Assembly: GCA_030248135.1 (NCBI GenBank)
Contig: JASANC010003433.1
Span: forward strand, 248,001-312,000
DNA from: Theristus sp. LFF4_11
Lineage: Eukaryota > Nematoda > Chromadorea > Monhysterida > Xyalidae
DNA: 64,000 nt
Direction of reading: 5' to 3'
In this document: positions 12,081-21,372 of the stretch, piece by piece
How positions within the stretch are numbered: position 1 is the first letter of the stretch
Layout of the letters: every line of letters begins with the position of its first letter
Notes under the pieces: model-generated
Seen by the model: the letters and a program-made list of their open reading frames with translations, nothing else
The model's database searches: none
What the model was told of the DNA's origin: nothing
Program-made: the position numbers and the translations under genes

Positions 12081-12889
12081 TAGGAACCTCGGGGTGCTAC
12101 ATTATGAAAGAAATGCACATGCATCTTCATCAAAAATCCATTCCACTGGCACGGGTGCTGCGGCTGCACACGCACATCATCTACCCATATATGGGGAAGT
12201 GTAGGGAACCCATTTGTGAAGCTGGTAAGCTGGTCGATGCGGAAAATAAAACAGAAAACAAACCAAAACGATGAACTGATTTCATTCATCGTTACATTAT
12301 CAGTTTCTCCTTCAATTCTATTGTTTTTATTATTGTTCCAAAGGGTGTTGTGGTGAGTTCTTTCTGTCTGTTCCCTCTTCCATAGTGCAAGCAAAAAAAT
12401 TGGTGATGTGTTCTGTTCAGTTTGACTTTCCGGCTTTCATTTAAGAAAATCGGTTAAAATCAATTTTCAGTGATATTTTGTCTCCTTTGCCTTTCCGTTT
12501 GTCCAGTTCAGAATCACCGTGCTAGATTCTTGTTTTCTTATTTGCTTTCTGGGCTACCAATCAGGTGCGATCAATCAACCGCCCATCATTTAATTTTTTT
12601 GGTTAAGGTCGTCGTGGTCTAGTGAAACGTGCAACCAAAACCAATCACCATGTCACTTGTTTGTTTTTTTCGGTCAACCAATCAGGCCGAACTTTTAGCC
12701 GTTGGGATCGCGAACAACGGCCAAAAGACCATGAATGGCGCCGCTTTGTTTTCAGCTTCATCACTGCGCATCTTAATCAAAGAAGTTGCAACAAGTTGGA
12801 ATTGCATTATCTTTGCTTTGATTGAAAAACAAAAGAAAACTACAAATGAATTGGCTGGCACACCTTTCTAAAACATCCATTTCTATTTC
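12081..12889. other. Intergenic, no gene seen
   Basis: There is no frame with coding character on either strand. Short open frames at 12622-12871 overlap in two phases and resemble nothing I know. The stretch lies between the repeat at 11795-12080 and the TIR element at 12890. Confidence 0.5.
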
Positions 12890-13676
12890 TACAGTCGAAC
12901 TCACTAAAATGTGGAATCAGCTGATTGGTCGACCGAGCGGAGGCTGCTCACACTCCGCACCGTTCTTTTTTGTGGATTTGGATTTTATTGAAACGTGTTT
13001 TTATGAATTTCCAGCACCCTTTTTGTGCTAAAAATAAACTCAAAGGTTAGAAACCGCAAAATTTAGAAAATTTTTATGCCACAGCTCAACTCAAAATGTA
13101 TTTTTTGTTTAATGACGACGACGACGTCGTCGCTTAATTTTTGCGTGTGGACTGAAAAATAAAAGCCTGAAAGGAGTGCGCTGTGCATGGTTTGCTGCGT
13201 GCACCAAGTAAATGAACACAGCAGCTTACCAAAAACAACTTGAAAACGGTGAAAATGAAAAATGAAAGCAAAGTCGTCGTCGTGTCGTCGTCGTCCGCGA
13301 AGTCGGAACGCATTTTTTAAATTGCGGACGCATGTCGATCGGTCAGCTAGGAATGAAACCCCCTTCAGCTGGCTACACAGCGCACTCATTTAAGGTTTTT
13401 GTCTTTCAGTTCACACGTAAAAATTAAGCGACGACGTCGTCGTCGTCGTCAGTAAAAAATGCATTTTGAGCTGTTGGATAAAAAAATGAATTTCGCAGTT
13501 CTCCAACCCTTTGAGTTTATTTTTAGCATGGAAAGGGTGCTGGAAATTTACACTCATTCAAAAGAAACACGTTGCAATAAAATCTAAATCTACGAAAAAA
13601 GAACGGTGCGGAGTGTGAGCAGCTTCCGCTCGGTCGACCAATCAGCTGATTCCACATTTTAGTGAGTTCGACTGTA
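12890..13676. mobile_element. TA-flanked foldback MITE, CAGTCGAACTC ends (Tc1/mariner-pogo-like)
   Basis: The ends read TA-CAGTCGAACTCACTAAAATG and its inverse, so TA is the likely target duplication and the element begins with CAGT. Inverted arms of roughly 250 bp match well (both carry GGTCGACC, CTCACACTCCGCACCG and AGGGTGCTGGAAA-like blocks). GACGACGACGACGTCGTC tracts lie near each inner arm. No transposase frame is present. CAG-starting ends with TA flanks are typical of the pogo/Tigger group; the family is inferred from the ends only. Confidence 0.75.
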
Positions 13677-13762
13677 AAGCGTGACTGCTGATAATTCACG
13701 CTCTGGTTCTCTTTGTGCTGTTTAGTACAAAATATTTCTTTCCCTATGTAGGCCAACCTTTG

Positions 13763-13905
13763 TAGGAACCTACAACGACTTCATTAGGATTAGGATTGGG
13801 CTTAGGATTAGGTTAGGAACCTACAACGACTTCATTGAAACCGAACTAAACAACAAAACAGACTGTAAACTTGGCTTTGGTTTAGTAATGTAGGCAAAGC
13901 ACCAA
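13763..13905 (+). repeat. TTAGGA / CCTACAACGACTTCA repeat
   Basis: This is a partial copy of the repeat seen at 11940-12073, with the same order of TTAGGATTAGGATTGGGC, CCTACAACGACTTCATTG and TTTGGTTTAGTAATGTAGG. It is 3' of the CAGTCGAACTC element. Confidence 0.65.
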
Positions 13906-14307
13906 AATCTGATGGTTGACAAAAATGGTGCATTCGAACTCCGCTGACAACGCGCTGAGCCATTTTAGCCCTCAAAACTGGCAAAAACTTTCAGGAAAAT
14001 TATCCCCCAACCAACATGAATTTGGATTGGACCACAGCACAGAAACAAAATAACAAAAAACAAAACAAAAATTCAAAAAAAGTTTCCTCTAATATTATGC
14101 TCTGAAAACCTCATTTTTGGCACAATTTTTAGAAAGTTCACCAAAAATTACCATGTAAAACCGCCAGCAGTCCATTTTTTGGATCATTTTACCGATTTGA
14201 TTTTGAGCTTGAACAACTTTGGAAATTGGAATAAATGAGGTTACCCAAACAAAATCTGGAAAATTCCGCCATACGGGAGTCATCCGGTCCGGACTCCGGG
14301 GCCATTT

Positions 14308-14504
14308 TGTTGTTGTTGTTGTTGTTGTGATTTTTAGGCGATTTTTAGCCAGGGCTAACCCAGAGAAACGTACAGAAGAACGCCATTGAGTAGGGCGCCT
14401 ATCGAGTTTTCCCTGTCATTGAGTGCCTGTACACCCCTCGGCGGGGCTCGATCCCCCGAGCGCACAGACTGTAGTCTAACGCACTACCACCAGGCCACTT
14501 GGGG
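14308..14504 (-). mobile_element. tRNA-derived SINE, near full length
   Basis: On the minus strand it starts with a tRNA-like head (GTGGCCTGGTGGTAG, GCGTTAGACT, then GGGGATCGAGCCCC as a B-box-like block). It continues through a body (CACTCAATGACAGGG, TGGGTTAGCCCTGGC) and ends in a (CAA)n tail, seen on the plus strand as the GTT run at 14308-14328. The same head and body recur at 58141-58306, and the head alone at 17625-17700. A pol III-type SINE is the best reading. Confidence 0.75.
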
Positions 14505-14645
14505 CCATGTGACTTTGAGGGGGGGGCGGTTAAAATTTTGAAATTAGATAGATAGGTAGCTAAAACGCTGAAAAGCGATAAAAACAGCTAAATATTGCTT
14601 AAAATACGTTAAAATCAAGTATAATGGCTGCTACTTGAACTTGAA
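14505..14645. repeat. Interspersed repeat shared with 54205-54372 (inverted)
   Basis: GGCCATGTGACTTTGAGG, a G run, AAAATTTTGAAATTAGATAG and TAGCTAAAACGCTGAAAA recur in inverse order at 54205-54372. There is no coding content. The termini are not defined. Confidence 0.55.
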
Positions 14646-15053
14646 CGAACTACTACTACTACTACTAACTACTCCCCAAGCGAATACGCTCAAAATCGAG
14701 GTTGACTTGACCCCGTCCACACGGACACGGCCCACGGTCCACCTCGCCCCCATCTCGAGCTCGATTCCTGCTTTTTGCTCGCCCATATTTATTTGATAAC
14801 CACAGTAACTTTCAAAAAAAAACTTTGAAGAAACAACACGCATGAGAGGCAGGATGCTTGCCGCAAGAGCTGCGTCCCGTGCACTTCCGTTGGCTGTCAC
14901 AAGCAGCGCGTCGAACATCGGTCACCATCATTCTCAAATGTTCGTTTATTGAGATGTGTGTTTGCTAGTTTTCAGAGTTTTGTCGCGTTGCTTCAATGTT
15001 TGAAGCGGAAGCTGCGTCGCGCTGTTTCAGTATTGCATTGCAGTGGGTCGGAG

Positions 15054-15433
15054 TAGGGAGGTTGGTAAAAAACCGGTTTTTTATATTGCCAAGAAAAAAA
15101 CGGTTTCTTTTCCGTTTTAAAACCGTTTTAAAACCATAAAAAACCGAATGCTTCCCAGCTCCTAAACTTTCCAGAACTTGGCATCTTCAACTCAAAATAG
15201 GAAATACATCAAAATTAGTGATTTTGAGCAGCGTAAAATGCTGAGCAGTTCAGTTCGACACCGTTTTTTTCAAAAATATAATTTTACATTTTATCAATCA
15301 AACGAGGAATTGTGATTTTTGACCACGAAGTTTTTAAGGTAAAAAACCGGTTCTTTATTTTTTCAAGAAAAAAACTGAAAAAAAACCGGTTTTAAAACGG
15401 AAAAGAAACCGTTTTTTTTCTGTGCCAACCCTA
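15054..15433. mobile_element. Short hAT-like element rich in AACCGGTTTT
   Basis: It begins TAGGGAGGTTGGTAAAAAACC and ends GTGCCAACCCTA, with AACCGGTTTT palindromes near both ends. The 8 bases GGTCGGAG are present at 15046-15053 and again at 15434-15441, an exact target duplication. It is 380 bp with no ORF. Related ends occur at 60604-60637 and 62751-63907. Confidence 0.82.
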
Positions 15434-15666
15434 GGTCGGAGCGAGCCCAGCTTTCAGGAACAACAGGAAATTAAACATAAATTAATTGACATTCAAAATT
15501 TTTCAAGTTTCAACCATTGTAACGGCAGTTTTGTTCATCTGTTTGGTTGCTGCTTTATTGTGCCTGTTTTCTTTTGTAAAAAAATTCCGGTGGGTGACTA
15601 TCTCGCAAATCTCTGGCGGCCTGCTTCGACAGGGCCTCCCTGGTTTGACCTAATCCCGTCGATTTG

Positions 15667-18387
15667 ATGCAACGTAGCGTTTTTTTCGGCATTATTAACC
15701 CGTTTCGATCAAGCTCAACTTTACAACGGCCAAAACAGCTGTCGTGGTCACTACTTTTATTATTTTTTGTTCAGAAACGAGACGAGATGCATTTCAACGT
15801 GTGCGCGCTGGCTCAGCCACGATCCGCCGAAGTACGGCGAAAGCAAAGCAGAACAGGTTTGTCCAGATCGTGTTTTCTTTTTTGGGTATAAATTTCTCAC
15901 ATTCAACACTTTCAATGTTGTGGAATGCATAATGCAATTGTCGAAGTTGTTGTTTGAAGAATTATTTTGAAAATCGAATTGAAATGTAATTGATAATGAA
16001 TAAGTAATGATGATAATAAAAAAACGAATCGAAAAATTGAAAAAATTGTTAGTGAGTCGTGATGAAACACACGGTGCAGGCAAAGATGAGCAAACTGACG
16101 GGCGAGGAAAGGGTCGGCACGCCGCTGAAATTCGATCCGTCCGACATCCCGTTGCCCGAGTCGGCGCCGGAGCCGTTGTTCACGCGATTGGCGTCGCCGT
16201 TTGACACGGAGGCGAAGCCGCCGTCGAAGGTGGAATACGCGCTCGCTAGAGTGGACGACATTTTGAACTATGCTCGTCGGGTGCGTTGAAAACGTGTTTT
16301 CGGGAAGTGACTTTCTGATTGACGGGAAAATACAAAATGTTTCCGGTCCTTCGGTGGTTGAGTGGCTGCATTTGAATTTTGAGAAAGGTGACGAGAGACG
16401 ACCGGTCCCGCTCTCTGTATGAGTTTTCGGATGCAGACGTTGAGGCATAATTTTCGTCGCGTTTGTTTTGTTCTGTTCTGAATTGTGAAATGTGTGTATC
16501 GTGTTTTCAACAAACCATAATCTAAAATGTAGCCGAGCCGATAGGCAACACCACGGTTTTCGAATATCACCGCATACCGTATTACCCCCAATAAACCCCC
16601 ATGGGGGATTAATACGTCAGCGACTTTTAGGGGTGGGGGTTTATTGGTGGGGGGGGGGGTTTATTTACAAAAAAATTCTAGGGGTGGGGGTTTGTTGAAA
16701 AATGGCAAAAATAGATTGCAGGGCAGGCAAAAAAGTCGCAGAAACTTCTACTGTACATAGAAATTTCCTTTTATAACAGCCTTTTGTAATGAAATTACTA
16801 TTAACTCACCCATTTGGGGCCTTTGGTAGCACAATTTCATCATTTTCACTGCAACCAGCCACTGAATTCGCTGGGTATGTGTTTCAAACAGGTCTCCAAT
16901 AATCCCCCATGGGGGATTATTTGTGGGGGGGGGGGATTATTCGGAAACTGGTCGGGGGGTGGGGGTTTATTGGTGGGGGGGGTTTAATGGGGGTAATACG
17001 GTATTACACAAAGAGCAGTGGAATGAACACAAGGATCAATCACGTGCATTTTTTCGGTTGCAAATCTTCGCTTTCAGTTTCCATCCATCCATTTTATTCC
17101 GCAAAAAGCAGTTTTCGCCAATCGCAGCGTTCTCCGGTTTCCAGGGTTCGCTCTGGCCTATGACGTTCGGTTTGGCGTGTTGCGCCGTGGAGATGATGCA
17201 TTTCGCGGGGCCTCGCTACGACATGGATCGATTTGGTGTCGTGTTTCGCGCGTCGCCACGTCAGGCGGACTGTATCATTGTCGCCGGCACGTTGACGAAC
17301 AAAATGGCGCCGGCGCTGCGCAGGGTATGGTGACAGCAGCTGGCTTTTTCGTCTCTCTGCGTTTGCGAGACTTACCGTAAAGTCTTGCATATAAGGTCTC
17401 CTTATATTAATTTGAAAACCAAAAATTTCTGAAAAAGTGGAATTTTGTGTGACAACATTATACGGTAAGTGGGAGGAGGTCTTATAAAGCGAAGATGGGA
17501 TTTCGACCAAGTCAAAATTTTGAATTTTTTGGTTTCTTGCCGTCTGACACTCTGACCACTTTTAGGTGGGGGTCTTATAAGTGGGAGGAACCTATATGCA
17601 AGACTTTACGGTATGTTAGACACCGCTCGTGGCCTGGCTGGTAGCGCGTTAGACTCGTTGTCTGTGCGTTCGGGGGATCGAGCCCCGGCCGAGGGGCTTT
17701 GGTTTTGAATTTCGTTACTTTGAAATTGAAGTCTGTGTTTTCCACAGTAACACGCGTATGGAAGCATTTCTTTTCAAACTATTGTTTCAGATCTACGATC
17801 AAATGCCAGAGCCGAAGTACGTGATCAGCATGGGAAGCTGCGCGAATGGGGGCGGATACTACCATTATGCATACTCAGTGGTCAGAGGCTGCGACCGAGT
17901 GATACCCGTTGATATTTATGTTCCCGGTTGGTTTTAACAAGAAACGAGTTTTGGGCATTTCCATCGTTTCAAACTTCAGTAACATTCAGCTTTTCTGTTT
18001 GGTTGTTGGAATGGAATGGTCTGCTGCGGATTGCCTTCGAAACTGTGTAGTTTGTGTGGCACGTTGTTTCATGGACGATAACCGAACAATCGCACTTTGT
18101 TACAAAACAGACTCACACATGATACTGCTCGCGCGCAGTGCTTTTCATGCCAGTGAACGCATTTTGTAATTGTTATCTGAACTGTGCAACATTACGGCGA
18201 ACGACACACAAAATGTACCGTTTTCAGACAAGGACGGTTTGTCAGAAAGCACGAAGAAAACGTTTTTTTATACTTTTTTCTGTTTTCAGGCTGCCCGCCA
18301 ACGGCCGAGGCACTGCTTTATGGTGTGCTTCAGTTGCAGAAGAAAATTAAACGCGAACGTAAAGTGCAGCTTTGGTATCGACATTGA
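15667..18387 (+). CDS. NDUFS7: NADH:ubiquinone oxidoreductase 20-kDa subunit (NDUFS7/PSST), mitochondrial complex I
   Basis: This nuclear-encoded matrix-arm subunit of complex I binds iron-sulfur cluster N2, the last electron donor to ubiquinone. Secure exons are 16080-16280, 17145-17324, 17791-17926 and 18290-18387; phases agree. The product reads [22 protein letters not shown], then [29 protein letters not shown] and [12 protein letters not shown], ending QLWYRH. The four N2 ligands are present: the CC pair, C of MGSC and C of GCPP. The 5' end is less certain. Candidate exons 15667-15740 and 15775-15856 give a basic, Ser-rich mitochondrial presequence ([17 protein letters not shown]), but would require a 34-nt intron. 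The alternative is a start at ATG 16062, giving about 210 aa, close to the family norm; the long form is 256 aa. Introns 3 and 4 carry MITEs. Confidence 0.92.
16575..17003 (+). mobile_element. MITE with CCGTATTACCCCC ends, copy 1 (NDUFS7 intron)
   Basis: It starts TACCGTATTACCCCCAATAA and ends GGGGGTAATACGGTA; TA at each edge is the likely target duplication. G-rich blocks (GGGGTGGGGGTTTATT) flank a less skewed centre. Copies occur at 51873-52335 and, truncated, at 54410-54816. It has no ORF. It sits between NDUFS7 exons 16080-16280 and 17145-17324. Confidence 0.8.
17373..17613. mobile_element. MITE with CCGTAAAGTCTTGCATATAAGG-type ends, copy 1
   Basis: The left end TACCGTAAAGTCTTGCATAT is matched by ATATGCAAGACTTTACGGTA at the right, with TA at both edges. 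Internal GGTCTTATAAGTGGGAGG motifs are repeated. It is 241 bp, in an NDUFS7 intron. The second copy is at 37727-37992. Confidence 0.8.
17625..17700 (+). mobile_element. SINE head (tRNA-like part only)
   Basis: GTGGCCTGGCTGGTAGCGCG, GTTAGACTCGTTGTCTGTGC and GGGGATCGAGCCCC match the tRNA-like head of the SINE at 14308-14504. The body and tail are missing. Acceptor-stem pairing is poor, so I do not call a functional tRNA. Confidence 0.6.
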
Positions 18388-19578
18388 TTTATTGTCTGTG
18401 TGCTTTTGTGAACGGGAGATTCTCAGTAAAATAGAGCTATAGTCATTATTGTCTACGACACGACTTGGTTGATGCGTTTGGTTCGTGTGTAGGGTATGTT
18501 TATTTGAACCTGTCACTTTGTTTCGCATAATACAGAGCATGCGACTGTTTGAGTTACAGCACGAATAACGAATCTATCGAGTTTGGTTGAAATCAAGCGG
18601 CCCCGTTTGTGGCGAAATCTTGTTTTTCTTGCAACTCTGCTCCCGTTCTTTCTTCTTTCTCGAGCTCTGTGTTGTGCGCAAAAAAATGACAGGTTTAAGC
18701 AAAGATACTGTATGTTTTGATTGTCTGATTGTTTCGTATGTTATTTTATGATTGGAGTGTAGTGTATATTTTTTGATGGATAGAGTGACGTCAAATAATT
18801 AAGTCTGTCTGTATGATACGCTGCGATATTTGTACATTGTTCATGATCGATTTTTGCGATGATTTTTTTCACTGTTGCATTTCATGTCAACCGGCAATCA
18901 GAGGGTTTTGTTTCAAAAGTGACCGTGATGGAAAAAATGAACAGTCATTCATGAATAAAGATGAATAAAAGTATTATCCAATTGACAGGCTTTGTTGTCT
19001 TTCTTGCTGACAATCGTGATTCGATAGCGCCGAGTTTCTCAAGTACTTCCTGAAAATCTTAGCTTGGGAAATCGAAGGATTTTCGTGGAACTGGAATTTC
19101 GAAAAACTGGAACGAGCTTAGAGAACTGCAGACAATTGGCAAGCGCTGATTGGCTGTGCCTTTTGAACCAGAGCCAACGACCCGAACGCTTATTGCTGTT
19201 CGTTGCATAAAAACTATGAAGAATGCTCAGAAGTCACTTCAGTTTCATTTTGGTCTTCTTAATTTTTCTGCAACTGGCAATTTTTTTCGAAAGTCTGCTT
19301 TTCTTTTACACCATTTTGTGGAGTCCTTGTCTGAAGTTAATGCACCTTGAACTCGTATTTTCTGTGCTGTTGGACAAACACACCGGCACACACACACACA
19401 CGTGCGCTCCGGTTATTTTGCCGTTTGTGTCCGCAGCATCACGACAAAACCACGCGGGGGGGAATATTTCACAAAAATTCATCAGTTTGCCAGTTTTTGT
19501 TGTTCGTCCGCATTTTTTGCATTTTACAGCAAGAAGCAGAGGGACGTTGAATGAGCCGAAAAAACAAAACAGAACGAG
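18388..19578. other. Intergenic, NDUFS7 3' flank and 5' flank of the next gene
   Basis: An AATAAA at about 18954-18959 followed by ATGAATAAAAG is a plausible polyadenylation signal for NDUFS7, about 570 nt after its stop. A TTTTACAG acceptor at about 19529 could define a 5' untranslated exon of the gene that starts at 19579. Two GCTGATTGG-type motifs lie here. No other gene is seen. Confidence 0.5.
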
Positions 19579-21372
19579 ATGCCGATTCCGTGTCAGAGCG
19601 GCTGCGAGCTCGCTGATCCGTCGGGAAATTTCGAGTTTTGCGCCTATTTTCAAACGCCGCCGCCGCCACAGACGACAAACCAGAACTTGGAAAACCAGCA
19701 CGCAATCTGCGACCACAAAACGAGTTTGCTCAATCACCACAGTCACCAGCATCGCTCAAAACTGGCAATTCAACAACAACAACAGTGGCAGTTTCAGCAG
19801 TCGAATGCGCCAGCAACGGAGGCAAATCTCTCGATCGGCCGCCACGATCGCAGCGGCGACTTCCTCCATCCCATCAACGGACAGCAGCAAGCGCAAGCGA
19901 CCTTGCAGCCGTGCGGCGATCTGCGGCCGAAGGCGACCGCGCCTTGCGACGTGCACAATGCGACCAACGTGGTCGACTGCACGCTGATTGGCTGTGCGAA
20001 AGTGTCCATTCAACAACCAGAACAGCAGAGGTTGACCGTTCAACACGTGCAGCAGCAACCGAACGTGCAACAGTGGCACCACCCGATGCTTCAGTTTCGT
20101 AGCGCTCTCGTGCAGACGTTGTTTGAGGTTTGCTTGCTTGCTGATTGGCTGGTTTTCGAACGGGGCTTGATGATTGGAGCGCTCTTGGCTTGCAGCAGCC
20201 ATTCGTTGGGTAAATTGGGCAAATTGTGCAGCTCTGGTAGATAGTTTTGTGTCTGAAGTGGTGGTGTGCTTGTCGGTCATCACACAACGACCACGTCCAC
20301 GTGCTGTACCTGTGGACATCGCAGAGTGCACAGCTTATTAGGCAACGAGTTTCCTCAAACTTTCAATTGAACCGAACTCCACGCACCAAACGTGTCGTGT
20401 GACGTGCAGCTGTCCACCCATTGGTGGTATTTCTGATAACGTTTTTGCGCTTCTTTCTCGCTGTGACTGATTGGTGACACGTTCGCTTTCGCGCAGATCC
20501 ACGAGAACCTCAGTGTGACGCGTAATTACGTGCTGACGGACGGGCGTCTGCTCGGGCGCCAGTACATCGGTGCGTACGTGTACTTTCCGTCCGAGCATTC
20601 GTTCTTGTTTGTGAACGTGCGCGCCGGGCACGAGTGTGCAGATGGACAGAGCAACTGCGGCACACAGCACCAGGTTTGTCGCGTCACATCGACATTCCGG
20701 CTCGTTTCGTTTCGCGGTTTGCTGACACGCACCGCTTCGTTGCAATGTTTGTTTGTTTTTTATCGTGGTTCATTTGTGTAACACACATTTGTCCAGTCCG
20801 GGTGTGTTGTAGCGTCTCACATTGAAAGCATGCTTATGCCGATTATTGTGATGCTGTCTGTGTGTTGATGACGCCGCTGCAATAAAGTCGTTCAATAAGA
20901 ATAATCCACGCTTCACAAAACACCAGGTGCGCTACCACAGTCACCGTAGTCACACGCCCGATAGAACGCGCGCCGGCCACTCGCACATTCGCCAGCACGA
21001 CCACTATCGACAAGTGACAGAGCGACTGCACGCGCTACTGCAACAGGTCAGCGGTCTGTGTGTCTAGTGTTACGATGGCGCAGTGCGTAGAGGCGCTCGG
21101 TGCACGCGTGCTCGACGGTTCGAATCCCGGCCGTGAAAAAACATGTACTTTTTGAGATGTGTAGTGTATGACGTATGACCCATGACGAATCAAAGGTCCA
21201 CCAACTGCAACCGTTGCAGCTTCAAAGTCAACCGTGGCTCGATGTGAGCACGAAAACAGCGAGCCTGCCGGCCACAACGCCGATTGCGAAATCGAAAGCA
21301 GCCCCTCCGGTGCAGCCGGCTCCGAAGAAACTCTGCCTCTCGCAACGCGCCAGCGCGATGCAGCAACAGTGA
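19579..21372 (+). CDS. Unrecognised Gln-rich protein, four exons
   Basis: I do not recognise this protein. Exons 19579-20127, 20497-20673, 20927-21046 and 21196-21372 join in phase 0 throughout and give about 340 aa. The N-terminal half is Gln/His-rich with a Pro run (QTPPPPQ) and QQQQQ stretches. The exon 1/2 join reads LVQTLFEIHENLSVTRNYV, and the most ordered part follows (DGRLLGRQYIGAYVYFPSEH, FLFVNVRAGHECADG). Exon 3 is His/Arg-rich, and the C-terminus is Gln/Pro/Lys-rich. Three frames stay open across exon 1. I chose this one because only it joins the well-ordered exon 2 in phase through a GAG/GTTTGC donor. The fourth acceptor (ATCAAAG) is weak. There is no signal peptide or membrane segment. 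Composition suggests a nuclear or regulatory protein, but that is inference. Confidence 0.6.

Noticed and set aside
19223..19987. 254-codon plus-strand frame over the Gln-rich gene
   Set aside because: It is a shadow of the chosen frame; Arg/Ser-rich low complexity, and it does not join the ordered exon at 20497 in phase.
19638..20102. Second alternative frame (154 codons) over the same exon
   Set aside because: It ends in a stop before any donor that would keep phase with exon 20497-20673.
21075..21140. tRNA-like sequence with GGTTCGAATCCC
   Set aside because: The B-box-like block is good, but T-stem and acceptor-stem pairing fail, so it is at most a tRNA-derived relic.
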